A stretch of DNA of 64,000 nt from Spizellomyces punctatus DAOM BR117. Lineage: Eukaryota; Chytridiomycota; Chytridiomycetes; Spizellomycetales; Spizellomycetaceae. The notes beneath the pieces are model-generated. The model was not told where the DNA came from and ran no database searches. It saw only the letters and a list, made by a program, of their open reading frames with translations. Positions 11,808 to 23,541 of this stretch are shown here, piece after piece. Every line of letters starts with the position of its first letter. Positions within the stretch are counted from its first letter, which is position 1. The DNA is taken from assembly GCF_000182565.1 (NCBI RefSeq), contig NW_015971543.1, positions 186,001 through 250,000 on the forward strand, given 5' to 3'. The position numbers and the translations under genes are program-made.

Positions 11808-12276
11808 ATATGTACTAGAAGTAGACGTAGTGTCATTGTCGATAAAATGTTAGATAGACGTCACATGTGTGCGGGCGTGCGTGTGGGTGTGATTGTTTGA
11901 AATGGAGTTATCTTCTGCCAGCTTTCAAGCTTTCAACTAATGTGGCCCCTTGTCCTTGATGTTAGTTTCCTACACCCTATGACGAACCTCTTGCATCCAT
12001 CCCATCCATCACTTGCATCCACCTATGGCGACCATCACACGCAATAGCCAGTAAATCACGTTGTGCGCAGCCGATCAAATCCGCGCTGATAAGATCAATT
12101 CTGTGCCCCAGGGAGACATGTTCATGACTCATCAACGTCAGCACGCACACCGTTGGATGGACACACAAGTGTTCCAAGGGCTCCCCTCCTCGTTGTCGGC
12201 TTTGCTATAAAAGCATGGCCATAGATTGCTGACCCCACCCATTGCACTTGAACAGCAATACAAGGTCTACTCAAAT
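11808..12276. other. intergenic, no gene seen
   Basis: This is the 3' flank of the subtilase and the promoter of the methyltransferase. It includes a GT-rich stretch near 11868-11895 and no long open frame with recognisable content. Confidence 0.6.
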
Positions 12277-13225
12277 ATGACCACTCCCGATCCCATTAAT
12301 GCCAAAGCTTGGTCTCCCTCTCTGTACGGCACCCACGGACATTTTGTCCACTCAAAGCAACACACGAGTGCTATCATTGAGCTCCTTGATCCCCAACCAA
12401 CCGACAGAATCTTTGATCTGGGATGCGGAGACGGCAAGTTGACTAAAAGGCTTGTGACGGATTACAATGTCCGCTCAGTTGTGGGTGTCGATGCTTCCGC
12501 GCCCATGATTGAAGCTGCTCAAGTGGAGTGCAAAGAACAAGTGGAATCTGGCCGGATTATCTTTGAGGTTTTGGATGGATTTGATGTTGAGACGAGTAAA
12601 TGGGTTGGTGAGGGATTTGATAAAGTGTTTAGTAACGCAGGTACAGTTTTCATTCCATTTCACACAAGCACAAAAGAATGAAAACAACCATCCAACTCTT
12701 TTTGTTATGCAGCCCTTCACTGGATGAAACGAGACCCAGTCGCAGTGATTCGCGGTGCACATAAAGTCTTGAAATCCGGCGGATCCTTCATCGCTGAATT
12801 CGGTGGACACGGCAACATTGCCTGTGTCCACGCTGCCCTCATCGCAGCTTTAAAAAGACGCAATGTGCCAAACGCAGAGAACCTCATGCTATTTTTCCCA
12901 ACGTAAGGACCATCTCGCGCGATATTCTTTATAAAATATCCATCTTACATCCCATATCCTCAGGACGAATCACTACGCCAAACTCCTTGACCCATACTTT
13001 ACTCCCACTCACCTGGAGATTATCCCCCGTCCAACACTTCTTCCAACAGATCTAAACGGATGGCTCTCCTCTTTTGCGACGCATTTCCTAGAAGCTGTAC
13101 CGGAAAGTGACCGTGAAAACGTCCGGAGTGAAGTTATTGAGGAATGTCAACCCGTTTTGTGTGATGACGAGGGACGATGGTGGCTTGATTATGTTCGGAT
13201 TAGAGTCATTGCCATCAAGAAATGA
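12277..13225 (+). CDS. class I SAM-dependent methyltransferase (BioC/Tam-like)
   Basis: Three exons (12277-12640, 12713-12902, 12964-13225) encode 271 residues; the summed length is an exact multiple of three. Motif I, the AdoMet-binding loop, is DLGCGDGKLT, followed by the acidic VVGVDASAPMIEAA. The signature FSNAALHWM, typical of trans-aconitate/malonyl-ACP-type methyltransferases, is created only by splicing intron 1. The C-terminal helical cap (PTHLEIIPRPTLLP, then WLSSFATHFLEAV) is also usual for this group. The start is the first in-frame ATG. Small-molecule carboxyl or related methylation is plausible, but the substrate is unknown. Confidence 0.82.
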
Positions 13226-13558
13226 AAACACTTTTGGGGCCCAGTTTAGATAGCAAAAGCCTTTTATTGCGTATAGTAGATGGCGGATTACACTACGTCA
13301 AATGAAAGTTCACCCATTTTAAATGACTTGTAAACTTTAGTCTCTCTAAATATCAACTTTGTTACGTCTTGCTACCACTTCTTGACAGTTTCCTAATGGC
13401 TTGCGACGGCGTTAGCTCGAACCCCGTGTAATTGTCATTCTCACTCGTCATACTAATCTGTTTTATTTAAAAAAACACCATTCTCACAACGTGTCAACAT
13501 TCAATCTGTACCTATACTCGCATTTCAAAAGTACAACGGAGAACCACAGAATAAACCA
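13226..13558. other. intergenic, no gene seen
   Basis: A short AT-rich stretch between the methyltransferase stop and the small SMP/LEA-like gene. No open frame of note. Confidence 0.6.
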
Positions 13559-13757
13559 ATGTCCAAAGACTCCTCCACAAGTCAAACGCCCATGACGTCC
13601 TCTGCAGCGTCCCGCATCCAATCGTCTCAGGCCAAAGCCGAACAGGACGTTTCGGCCGCGAGCTTTGCTAGCTCAATCTGCCGCAGCTCGCAATGAGTCT
13701 GCCGGGGCTAGGAATGTCGGTGGTACTCAGTCTTCTGGCAAGCGTAGCGGAAAGTAG
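13559..13757 (+). pseudogene. small SMP/LEA-like hydrophilic protein, frame interrupted
   Basis: The ATG frame reads MSKDSSTSQTPMTSSAASRI and continues IQSSQAKAEQDVSAASFAS, then stops after 45 codons (13694-13696). The core S-R-I-Q-S-S-Q-A-K, followed by S-F-A, is the motif of seed-maturation/LEA-like small proteins known in plants and fungi. The expected continuation (AQSAAARNESAGARN) lies in another frame from about 13670 to the stop at 13755. The two halves are offset by one phase just after S-F-A. No plausible GT-AG intron (at least 40 nt) bridges them. Either the gene has decayed, the assembly has a small indel, or frameshifting occurs. Intact relatives are intrinsically disordered stress proteins. 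Confidence 0.5.
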
Positions 13758-14034
13758 CGAGTCATGATATCTTGCATGATGTGTGCAGTGTATGCTTTGA
13801 TCATTCTGGCATTGTATGTAACGTAAAATTCTAAAGTAGGCTAGCAAGTTTACATGTTTGTGATAGGTAAAATACTAGTGCATATCAGTTCTCTTGCATA
13901 TCAACGGGGTTCCCCGTACAATTCCTTTCCATTCATCTTTCTCTAAAGCCCAAAATTCATGAAAAATTCATCCCAGTACCGGGTCAACTCACACACACCC
14001 GTCAAAAATAAATAAACAATAATTATAAAAAACA

Positions 14035-17000
14035 CTAATGCTCTGAACCGGGTAAATCCTCCCCTTCTAAATCACCCCATCCATCACCTGTCTAACAGTT
14101 GTCACAGAATAAGAAGCAGTCAGTTATCTCAGTCTAGTGAGATCAGTCAGCAAAAGTCAGTGGGAGGACTTACTGGATTAAGATCGGTTAAGCTCTCTTG
14201 CATCGCTAGCCTACCACTGATGAGGGGAGTTGAGAGGGTCGTTGGACTTTTCCCATCAGCGCTTGCAGCAGAAATATGAGATGGAGGGGTTATTGTTGGT
14301 TCCATATCCTTGAAGTAATCCACCTCCTCTACTACGGACTTTGGAACTTTATCCCCGTCAGGAGCTTGGCCAGTCGGACTCGGCAGATGGCTTGGATCAG
14401 GAGGAATAGTATGTGGGGATGCCTCACTGCTGGCATTGCCATTGAGCGATTGGCTATCGGTCGGTGACTCTGGTTGACGATCAACCGGACTAGGATCTGG
14501 GGAGTTGCCCAAACTCGATGTACCCCTTAAACTCTTCTTTCTTTCCCTCTTTAACCGCAACTCAGCTTCCCGTGCTTCCCGTTTGACTCGTAACAGCTCC
14601 TTCTTCTTCTGACGCTCGGCTTCAGCATCTTCGTTCGATTTCACGCTACATTGATCTGGCACTGGCCCACTGCTGTATGATTCTGCATATACTGACCCAT
14701 GCGTGGATGCGTCATCTCCTGATGCTGTAGGTTGATTTTCTATTGGTTGATCTGGCACCTCAGGTTCATCGCCCCAATTATCGTTCCAACCGTCGTCGGA
14801 ATGAGCCGCGGTATCAAGATCAGGCATAGACTGAAACGCCAGCGCTTCTGCAGTGTTTCGGGGGTTTGCATCGGACTTTACCGACGAGCGGTGAGCATGC
14901 AAAGTGAATGCAGTTGGTGTCACCCTTGGACCTGTTCGGGGAAATATCGTTCGAGTTCGGGCAAGACGTCCGTATACTCTACGTAGTTTGCTGGCTACAC
15001 TGCTCTCGTCGCGTTTACGCGCCACTGTCGGAGCACGCTCCATAGCTGTACTGATAAAAGTAATGATCCTGAGCAGTGCTTGTGAGATCTGGCGACGGAC
15101 ATCTCTAATGCATGCCATAAAGTGTTAAAATGCATATTCTTGCAAATCCGGACAAGCGAGCCAAGTCTCACCTGTTCTCATCCTTCAGGGATGGCACACC
15201 CAGTTCAATGACTTTAGGAAGCCAATGCATCGCTGAAGAGTCCGCAACCCCTTCCAAGTCGCCAACCAGTTGCTGACAAAAGAACTCGCTTTTTGACACA
15301 GGTGGTAGCACTTTCATAATCAAGTGAAAGCATTTGATGATACTTGCAGTCAGGTACCGCACGTCAGGCGATCCCTGCAATCGGCAGGTGGCAAAGAAAT
15401 TGAGCCTAACACAATCAAAATGAGGCCACTACTCATTCACTCGCCATTCATACCTTGCTAGTCCCTTCCATCACACACAGCTTCTTCCACAATGTGACCA
15501 ATCCATCAATCACTAGCCACTTCTGTTCCATCGGTATAGTATCCGAGACACATACATTCAATGTATGCGGAATAATCAGATTCTCAACCAACAATTGTGC
15601 AGTATATCGAGTCTCCGGAGCTGCAGGAGATGCAGTACTCGCAGGACCAGTTCCCGAACCACTTCCGGTTGCTGCACCCTTCTCTACCTGGCCATTCATG
15701 GGCACCACACTTTGCCGCTTCGCTCTGACGACGGGCAATGCCTCCTTCCTATCTCCGAAATCTGGTCCCGAAGGCATGAGCACTAGACTGGCCTTTCGGC
15801 GTATCGGCGGCGCACCCGTTATCGTTGATGAGGTATCTGCCGGCGGCAAGGAAGTCTTTTTCCGCACCGTCTTAGGAGCTCCACTGGCTTCGCCCGTCTC
15901 ATCATGCAGGCCACTTGGATTCGTTGATCGCGGCTCGTGACTGAATGGCATCGATGTGATGCCCGCTCCAATGGGTTGAGTAGCTTCTTCGGTATTTGCG
16001 TTTAAAAGTGATATTGTTGAGCCATCGCGTGATGTTGCAATAGGTGTTGCTGATTGAGTGTCCAAACAAAGGCGTGGAACAAGTGATGACAGGGAGTAAA
16101 GGGACAATATGTAAATGGCATCATCGGCCTCTTCTAAACCGGCCACAAGCTGCAAAAAGATATATCATTCGCTTAGTGTTGTGCTGCCTAGCCTTAACTC
16201 GACGTGTTACCAACCTCTGGGATGAGTATACTGTGTAGTAAGCTCTTGTCCCACTCCAACAATTCTGGCAAGTATCTGGATGTGAGCAAAACAGTATCAT
16301 GAGTATTAGCGACATCACCGCGCAAGCGCACATGACCCACCTATCAAAGAGCTCTAGCATGACCATACGCACATTGTAGGTCCGCACTTTCAGCATCTCT
16401 TCGATAAAGGGCAGGACCTGCTCATCATATATATCCACTGGAAGAATCCCCGCCGCGGAATCCCGACCTTTCCCAGATTTACCAATCTTTGGGACGAACA
16501 GCAGATCATAAAAGGCCTTTGCACCAGTTTCCGAGAGGGTATCACGGGTCAACACAAGAGGAAGGACATAATTTACAGTTGCTGCGGGGGGTAGTAACCG
16601 AATCTCCGCTGCTAGGTGACTAATGGCGTGTTAGGCCGTGTGTTCAACTCCCTACGTATGCGTTCAACTCACGAAAAGCGTTCCCGTTTGATTTCTGGAT
16701 CAATAGCGCGGATTTCCTTCAAGAATTTCTCTACGACATTGATGAATATATTGTCCTCAAAGAAAGAATCATGTAAGACATCCTCTACACGTGGACGATC
16801 CGCAGGGTCTTGCGACGACAATCGCTCGGCGGCCGATTGTAGACTTCCCCAGACAAAAACACTGCTGGTATGCTTGGTGGTTTTCGAGGCAGTCATAAAT
16901 GGAACAATCAATCCTGAGATTAGCTTTCCTAATGCGTATGCATCCCGGGCATCCGGCTGAATTCCTTCCTGCTATAATTAACATGGTAAATATTTTGTGA

Positions 17001-17812
17001 AGGCCAAGCAAGCCACTGAAAGGGATGGTCCACCTACCTTTGTGGGAGTTACATCCTCTGGAGGTATTGAGTCTTTAGGGAAATGAAGATGGACTTTCGG
17101 AAGGATTGCGGCAGGATTTTCGTCAAAGGAAGTAACGTACTCCATTCCACCCAAAACCCACTTTCGGTCTGGAAAGTCAGTTGTCACGTTAGATATTTTG
17201 ACGGCTTGGCTCACTCGACAATGATGGCCCGAACTCACCAGCACCGGTAACAAAAACGGAATCCATTTGAATATTGTTATGTGACAGCTCTTGTCGGTGC
17301 AAAAAGTCGACCGTTTTCTATCAAAACGCATGCGCATAAGGATGACGCATCAACATGCCAAAAGACAAGGTAAATACTCACCAAGATATTGTATATGCCC
17401 ATGGAGACTTCTTCTGGGGATAAAGAATCCAGAACCTTTGAAAGTGGGGTCACCGGCTCCGTTGCAATAAAGACTCCATTTTGGTCCAAGTCTGCATTGA
17501 TGAATTTTATGATCCCAGGATGGCGTATTGTTCGTAGCCGCTTAGAGGAGTGAAAGTAGTGAGCTGCTTGCACTTTCCAAAGCAGCTTGTTAATGGGGGG
17601 CTTACCTGTACTGCCTTGCCCAACACAGCAACATCATCCCCATCGTCCGGCTGACCACGTATTTTTCTGAACGTGAATACCGACGCTGGCTGTCCAGTCG
17701 CCTTGTTGACCGCCCGGTGCAAATTGAATGCACTCCCATCCGCGTCCCCGTCCGCCCATATGGCTTCTTTCAACGTGAACGCGGAAGTTGCTTTGCTTTC
17801 CGAAGCCCCCAT
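14035..17812 (-). CDS. SCYL3/SCYL1-like pseudokinase (Scy1 family)
   Basis: Eleven exons (17812-17606, 17540-17382, 17317-17239, 17168-17038, 16971-16673, 16619-16341, 16275-16215, 16149-15454, 15374-15172, 15104-14174, 14091-14035) give 1033 residues, and all phases close. It starts MGASESKATS, an N-myristoylation consensus like that of human SCYL3. The kinase-like domain includes VQRLRTIRHPGIIKFI, PEEVSMGIYNIL, ELSHNNIQMDSVF (HRD lost), KWVLGGME (DFG lost) and IPPEDV, so it is a pseudokinase. HEAT-type helices follow (YDEQVLPFIEEMLKVR, PELLEWDKSLLHSI, then LVAGLEEADD), then a disordered basic region and a C-terminus with DNWGDEP and GDGWGDLEGED. Family members act in COPI and Golgi/endosome trafficking. 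Intron 1 uses an AAG acceptor. The exon 8/9 junction is the least certain. Confidence 0.85.
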
Positions 17813-18337
17813 GCCACAGAAATTGACACCTCGTGCAACTGAGCGCTAATATGAGGTTATGAGAAGAGGTCAAGAAAATGCCCTTCTCGTCTGTACCGAA
17901 CCCACTTCACAGCAAACGCGCAATTCCTGGTTGGAAGATCTGCGTCCATGTGCGCAGCGGAACCAGCGCAAGAACCAGGATTGTCAGGTGATCCGCTTAC
18001 TGGACAAACAGCCTTCCACCACTAGTTCGGATAAGACTTGCTGGGATGTAGCGGATATCTTCTGCCCACTGCTTTGAAAACCTTTGACGGCGGCCACTAG
18101 CAAATAGCAAGCATTTAATGCAGGGGTTCCATCATCATATTCTCCTCGGTTAGTTTGCAAACGAGCTGCTTATCGTTCTCAATTCGGTTCGCCAGGCCGG
18201 AGCATCAACAAGCAAGTCCTAAGTCTATGAAAGTCTTTGCTGCTCTATATTCAACTCCAAGAGTTGTATAGAGCGTCATCTCCCGTCCACAATATCAGCT
18301 TAGACATAAGAAAAATATATGCATAGTTCGGTTAACT
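17813..18337. other. intergenic, no gene seen
   Basis: This is the 5' flank of the SCYL-like gene plus the 3' flank of the secreted protein. A 72-codon plus-strand frame at 17859-18077 has no recognisable features. Confidence 0.55.
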
Positions 18338-18907
18338 CTACATTATAATTTGTCTGGGGACACCCATTAACAGCAAGGTCCCCAGTATTGCGGCCATAAA
18401 CATATTCACTGGTGCCTCGTATCTTTTTACCCCACTTTCAACAACTGCTGTTACTAGTGGCCGGCCTCGAGAGGTGGTGGTAGGCGCTTCCCCAGATGCG
18501 TCTCTCGTAGTTGAAGCAGACGGAGATCCTGACGGCTGTTCACACAATTTAGTGAAGATCATCCAAATTTGCTTCTCAGCCTTACTCACAAGGATAGCAG
18601 TGGGCATAGCAGTAGGGAACGTCAAAGTCTCCCCTGGTTTGGTGTTATCGGTTGGACTGGGACGACTGCTTCCGGGTGTGATCAAAGTGATTGTTTTAGG
18701 CAATCCAGCCTCAGCCCAGGGTGTGCAACGACCAACTGAAGCTGGGCAGGGCGCCTGGACGCACACAATCGGGACCGGAACACATACTAGTGGCAGGGGA
18801 CATGAGAGGAGCTTTGAGGTGTCGCACGGCTGTTGGGCTTGGCAAACTGGAATGACGCTGATTAAGAATGACAGCAAGGCGAAGAGACAGGTCCTTATGA
18901 AATGCAT
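18338..18907 (-). CDS. small secreted, probably GPI-anchored, Cys/Pro/Thr protein
   Basis: This is a single exon of 189 residues from an ATG at 18907. Residues 1-24 form a signal peptide (CLFALLSFLISVIPVCQAQ). A short cysteine-rich module follows, with Cys in CDTSKLLSCPLPLVCVPVP and in IVCVQAPCPASVGRC. The middle is rich in Thr, Ser and Pro, as in heavily O-glycosylated wall proteins. The C-terminus is hydrophobic (VNMFMAAILGTLLLMGV) with only a few polar residues after it, which suits a GPI-attachment signal. The six- to seven-Cys module with C-P-x-P spacing resembles small repeats in other early-diverging fungal surface proteins, but I cannot name a family. Confidence 0.65.
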   Translation of the reverse strand: MHFIRTCLFALLSFLISVIPVCQAQQPCDTSKLLSCPLPLVCVPVPIVCVQAPCPASVGRCTPWAEAGLPKTITLITPGSSRPSPTDNTKPGETLTFPTAMPTAILVSKAEKQIWMIFTKLCEQPSGSPSASTTRDASGEAPTTTSRGRPLVTAVVESGVKRYEAPVNMFMAAILGTLLLMGVPRQIIM

Positions 18908-19572
18908 TGTATGATTGTAGGGACTATTCCATGGTGGGATATGAGGGTCAAAGGAAGAAGCAAAAACAAAACGCTACTGTTGCAGTTCTCCGATGTTCCT
19001 CCAAAAGTAGGTTTTTAGATTTTACTTTGCCTAATTCGAAGAAATTGCGCTTTGAATTTTTACATGCAGATGTTTGCCTTGGATCGCGACTGTCCAAAAC
19101 ACAGTTAGCGACCTGCTGTTTTCTTTTCATGTCGTGCATTTTGCTTGCATTTTACTGCAAGACCTACGCCTGCGTAGGCGCTGGGATGCACGCTATTATG
19201 ATTTATGTTTAATGATAACTTTACAGTACATTTGTACAATGGATCTCGAATACAAAACATCACACCAGTGAAATGTTCACCCGCCCCCGCCCCAGGAAGC
19301 AGACACAGGAGACTTTGAAAGGAATCAGTTTGCAACTAGCCACAAAACGGGTCTTTATCTAACTACACATTAAGCTATCAAACTTGACAAAGAAATCGTC
19401 TTTTACATGTACCAGAATTGCTCCAGGCATTGAACTATACTTAATATCGGACCGGTGATTTTTTTGATCTTGCTTTCTTGGAATAAATCGCAGTGCTTGA
19501 ATGTCGACAGCCCTTGTCCGAGCATGATGCAGGAGGATCGTCGAGCAGCGTAACGCTGGTGTTTAGCGCATG
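18908..19572. other. intergenic, no gene seen
   Basis: AT-rich flank between two minus-strand genes. Frames of 100 codons or fewer on both strands show no domain or family resemblance. Confidence 0.55.
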
Positions 19573-21857
19573 TTAGCTACCTCCGCCCCCGCATCCCCCA
19601 CCGCCACATCCCCCACCCCCGCATCCTCCTCCACCACATCCGCCATGACTTGCACCTCCCCCACATCCGCCATGACTTGCACCTCCCCCACATCCGCCAT
19701 GACTTCCACCTCCTCCACATCCGCCACTTCCACATCCTCCGCTGCCACACCCTCCGCTGCCAAATCCACCGTGGTGCCCGTGACCACTGTGGAAGTCACC
19801 AGTGCCACACGCAGCGGTTGCAAACCCGGGGTTCCCAAAGCTTCCAGTCGCACACCCGGCAACAAAAATGAATGGCAAATGATTATGCGAGGCACTGGAA
19901 TCCGAAATCGTTCTGTTCCCGTATTTGTTCACTGCAGTCATTGGCTTTGAATGTATGGAAGGACAATCTTTGGCCTTGGGATCGAATCTGTCTATGAACT
20001 TGAAGCCGGTAGATTTTTCTCTGTACGGTGTCGGTGGTTGGGCTGAGAATAGCTTTTCAAGCAGGCCCCGTTGGGGTGGAAGGTCGCACGAATATATTTC
20101 TGGTGGTATGACGTCTTGTTAACCATCATAGGAATATATAAAGCACTTTGAAGACAGACGAACAAACCATTAAAATGCTTTTTCCATAGTCTGGCTGTGT
20201 GTGCGAAGGAGTTCTTGAGATGGGAATTTGAAACCGTATCATCATGATTTATGATGCGTCTTAGATGCTTGAGGCCGTATTGTTGATAGTGAGAAGGATG
20301 CAGTTGGTGCGTATGCCAAGCCAGATCTATATCTGGTAAGATTGAAGAATAATGTGAGTCTCTTTGCATCGGGTTGCTCCAATTACAAAACGGACAAACC
20401 TAAGGTTGGTACAAGGAAGGAATGTTCGTGCGCCATTAATAACAAGAACTTATGGTACCGAACAGTGGCCCGTGCCATTTGAGCAGCATCCCATATCACC
20501 GTGCCGTCCACCATCTTCCCCGTAAAGTCTCGCTGACGCTTAACTGCTGCCACAAGGTCGGTGGAAAACATTGTCACGTTATTCTGGTATGCACAATTGA
20601 GCATGGCGATTGTTCGGTGACGGAGCGCGGTACGAGGCAGGTTAGAGAGCGTCTTCTTGAGGACCACTAGTCGTGGAGCGACTATAGACCAAGAGCATGA
20701 CTTGTCGTTCGACAGCTCAAGAAGCGACTTGACGACCTTCTTGGCAGTTGAAGCCGTTGGTCGGAAGAGCGTTTTTAAATCTTCAAAGCATGCTTTCGTG
20801 TCGATGACACCGGTGGTAGTATTCAAAAGGCAGCCCCTATACATCACAAACTATTAGGATGGGACGCGCATTTACGGCTAGGGCAACGCTACATACCGAA
20901 TGATGCTTGCAGTTTTGAGGGGATCAACTTCCGTAGACAAATGAAACTCGCGCACGTCCCTGAGAAACCGGACCGCGGAAGCATTGTCGACAGTGCTTTC
21001 CTCCCCGCACTGTTTGCATTTGAGTGGAGCGCCCTTTGTGCGGTACTGGATGTACTCTGGTCCCGATACGGCTTTTTGGAAGGAACACCACGCGCATGAA
21101 TACTGCAGGTCTGGGAGCTTATCATGCCTAAGTTCAAAGGGAAGCCCTGTATTCGTGTCCCAGAAATCTAACGAAGCCCTATCCGGGACGTAATCTTCGC
21201 TGGAGAGAAGAGCCTGGAAGGCAAAATTAGGGCCTGGCGCAAATGCGAACCGCTAATCGCAACCTTACCACTTCCTCCAAAGGTAATGCAAATGGCAAAT
21301 CTTCTCTTCCAAAGATGTGGTATGTGTCCTCATGGTATCTCCATGGGTTGAGCATATGGGCATGCCACATCAACAGAACATCTAGAGCCAAGTATAAAAT
21401 AAGCAGGAAGTTCAAACGCTGGCCATAAGGGAAATGTTCCCTAACGACTTATTTTCACTTGCGCCTACAATTGAAAAGAGCACTACTCACCAAGTGGAGG
21501 TAATGGGGTCTTAGCGGGACTTGTCTTGTCCTTTAACAGATGCAGCCAGATGCCATAGCGCTGCTCGGCTGCATACAAGTAGTGCAAATCCGTCGCCTCA
21601 TCTGCGGTTTCCAAGGCCTTGAAACGTCGGAGCAAGTCCAAGTGCCAGGTTAATGCCCCTGGTAGATGATCAGATCTATATATCGCGCCGATTTCGATTA
21701 CTTGACATTGAACACCTACCAATATGAACAACTTTGTCGATGACGATAGGATTGATCATCTGTGATGTTGACTCGCTGGGCTGTAACACAAAATTATAAG
21801 TTCCTTTGTGGGATTTGATGAGAAAGATATACATCCATACTGTACATTTACAGGCAT
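19573..21857 (-). CDS. GRDP-type glycine-rich domain protein (DUF1399-like)
   Basis: Eight exons (21857-21846, 21780-21720, 21658-21491, 21381-21269, 21213-20897, 20836-20400, 20332-20168, 20114-19573) close in phase to 604 residues. Three copies of a W-H-x-H motif mark the family: GALTWHLDLLRRF near the start, DVLLMWHAHMLNPWRYHED, and DIDLAWHTHQLHPSHY. A CxxC pair (CAWC, CKQC) lies between the second and third. The tail from about residue 520 is Gly/Cys/His-rich (CGGGG repeats, SHGGCGGGA repeats), the hallmark that gives GRDP proteins their name. In plants, GRDP proteins are linked to stress and development; the biochemical role is unknown. The 12-nt first exon is inferred from splice signals, and an alternative start exists at 21759. 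Confidence 0.8.
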
Positions 21858-22345
21858 TTCTTTGAAGGTTTAAGGTGCGGTTGATAGGCAGGTAGAAACG
21901 TATAATAAAGTTCTTTGCAAAATGACGGGCAAGCTGCCCTCCTTATATACTTTTTATTCACAAGATGGTCCGCTCCAAGCGATATCTTCTTTTGGAAAAC
22001 CGACTTGGCTTCCTTCCCCCAAAATACTTGAGTGTAGTCCCGTGAGTAGGAAAGCCAAGTCAACCTTGTATCCTTCCTTTGTCTTTCGCGCAGCAACCCA
22101 CATGATTTCCAATTGGTCACATGCCCACGGATTTTTGTTCTGTGCCAAGTCGTTCCTCGTGCAGGTTGATTCCTTTCATCTGCTAAAACGAGTTTCAAAG
22201 TTTTCTATTCATTCTAACGGATTAGATCTCAAGAATGAGAAGGGTAACATAGTGAGATCGCACTAGGATGCAAAATAGTCTCAGAGAAGGACTAACTCAA
22301 CAATCAGATAATAAAAGAAGAAGAAGAAGAAGAAACGGTGAGGGT
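21858..22345. other. intergenic with AAG microsatellite
   Basis: This is the promoter of the GRDP gene and the 3' flank of the Nudix gene. It contains the AAG repeat listed separately. No gene seen. Confidence 0.55.
22315..22335 (+). repeat. (AAG)7 microsatellite
   Basis: Seven perfect AAG units lie just downstream of the stop codon of the Nudix gene, in its presumed 3' untranslated region. Confidence 0.9.
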
Positions 22346-23054
22346 CTATTGTGCTCTGAGAGAGCACTTGAGCAAAGCTTGATGCATGAATGGCTTATGA
22401 GAAAGGAGCTTCGAAGCTTCCTCAAAATTGAACTGTTCAATGGTGATAAACAAAGGGAAATGCAATCGTTCATTAAGATACCATCCGGAACGACATACTT
22501 GACAGATGTATGTGAACGTACCAAGCGTCGCTGTCGTTCTCCCTGCTCTGGCCAATCCTCGCAAAATGTTGTTACATCCATTTCAAAGAAAGTAAACTCG
22601 CATGTGGGGATGTCGCTGTCAGGAAAGTACTTTGTGTGCGGGAATGTGCCAATGTTACGAGTCAGGGTTCCCTTGATGCCAGATTCTTCGTATGCCTCCC
22701 GCAACGCTGACTCCTCTGTAAAAGGGTTTCTGTAAGACTTTGAAATAGTGGATTGGCATTACAGATCGTACCTTGAGTCTCGTCGCTTTCCCATCCGCCT
22801 TTCGGCTACACCCGACCATAACATAATCTGATTAGGACATGCAAGTACATGGGCATTCAGTAGGACGGTAATACCAGTATCCACTCATTTGTTCGTGTTC
22901 GACTAGACACAAGAACTACCTGCTTGGTTCTTGCGAGGATAGGCACGACACCAACAACCAGACGAGCACCGTCAGAATTGTAAATTTGTTGCTGACGGCC
23001 CTGCCTGGACGTTGTAGGATATTTCATGTCATCATTGCTAGAAGAGTTGGACAT
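22346..23054 (-). CDS. Nudix hydrolase, diphosphoinositol-polyphosphate type (Aps1/DIPP-like)
   Basis: Four exons (23054-22875, 22805-22772, 22715-22522, 22432-22346) encode 164 residues. Splicing assembles a complete Nudix box: GGWESDE, a seven-residue spacer, then REAYEESGI, matching GX5EX7REUXEEXGU. The preceding ARLVVGVVPI and TNEWILPKGGW fit the diphosphoinositol polyphosphate phosphohydrolase/Ap6A hydrolase subfamily, as does the C-terminal FEEASKLLSHKPFMHQAL. Such enzymes remove a beta-phosphate from inositol pyrophosphates or cleave diadenosine polyphosphates in the cytosol. The exact substrate is inferred from subfamily resemblance only. It is divergent from the DJ-1 gene, with 487 bp between the two start codons. 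Confidence 0.88.
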
Positions 23055-23541
23055 TATTTGACAGAGGTTTTCTGGCAGGTTGAAGGATAGATCCAAAAAG
23101 GACAAGAAAACTTGATACGTAATCGCTCCACGTGCTTCAATTCGGCACTAGCATCCGCGACGGCGACGATCAAACAGTTCCATCGTTTGCTTTTTACCCC
23201 AAAACATTTTTGACACAGGCATTCACTTGTGATTCTGTAACTTTCAAGCGCTTTGCGCCATCATAGTAATAACTATCCAACCAAAAAAGAGGTGAGGTAT
23301 CAATGGGATCCATTGCGGGAAAGACATTGCCCTCAAAAATAGTCCCATACCGAGAAGGCCTGTATTTGGCACTTGAATTCAGAAGCCTCCAGAGGTCCAA
23401 TTCCATTTTACAAGCCCAGTAAAACGATAGGGAAAAACTGTGTTTATTCCAATACGAACCACGTGACATGATTTCACATCTCGAGTTCGTCATTTGTATC
23501 TGGCCTTCACATACAGCAGCATTTTGGCCATCCACATAAAG
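23055..23541. other. divergent promoter between Nudix and DJ-1 genes
   Basis: The two start codons face away from each other across this stretch. A 113-codon minus frame at 23194-23535 has no recognisable domain. No terminator or RNA gene is evident. Confidence 0.55.
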
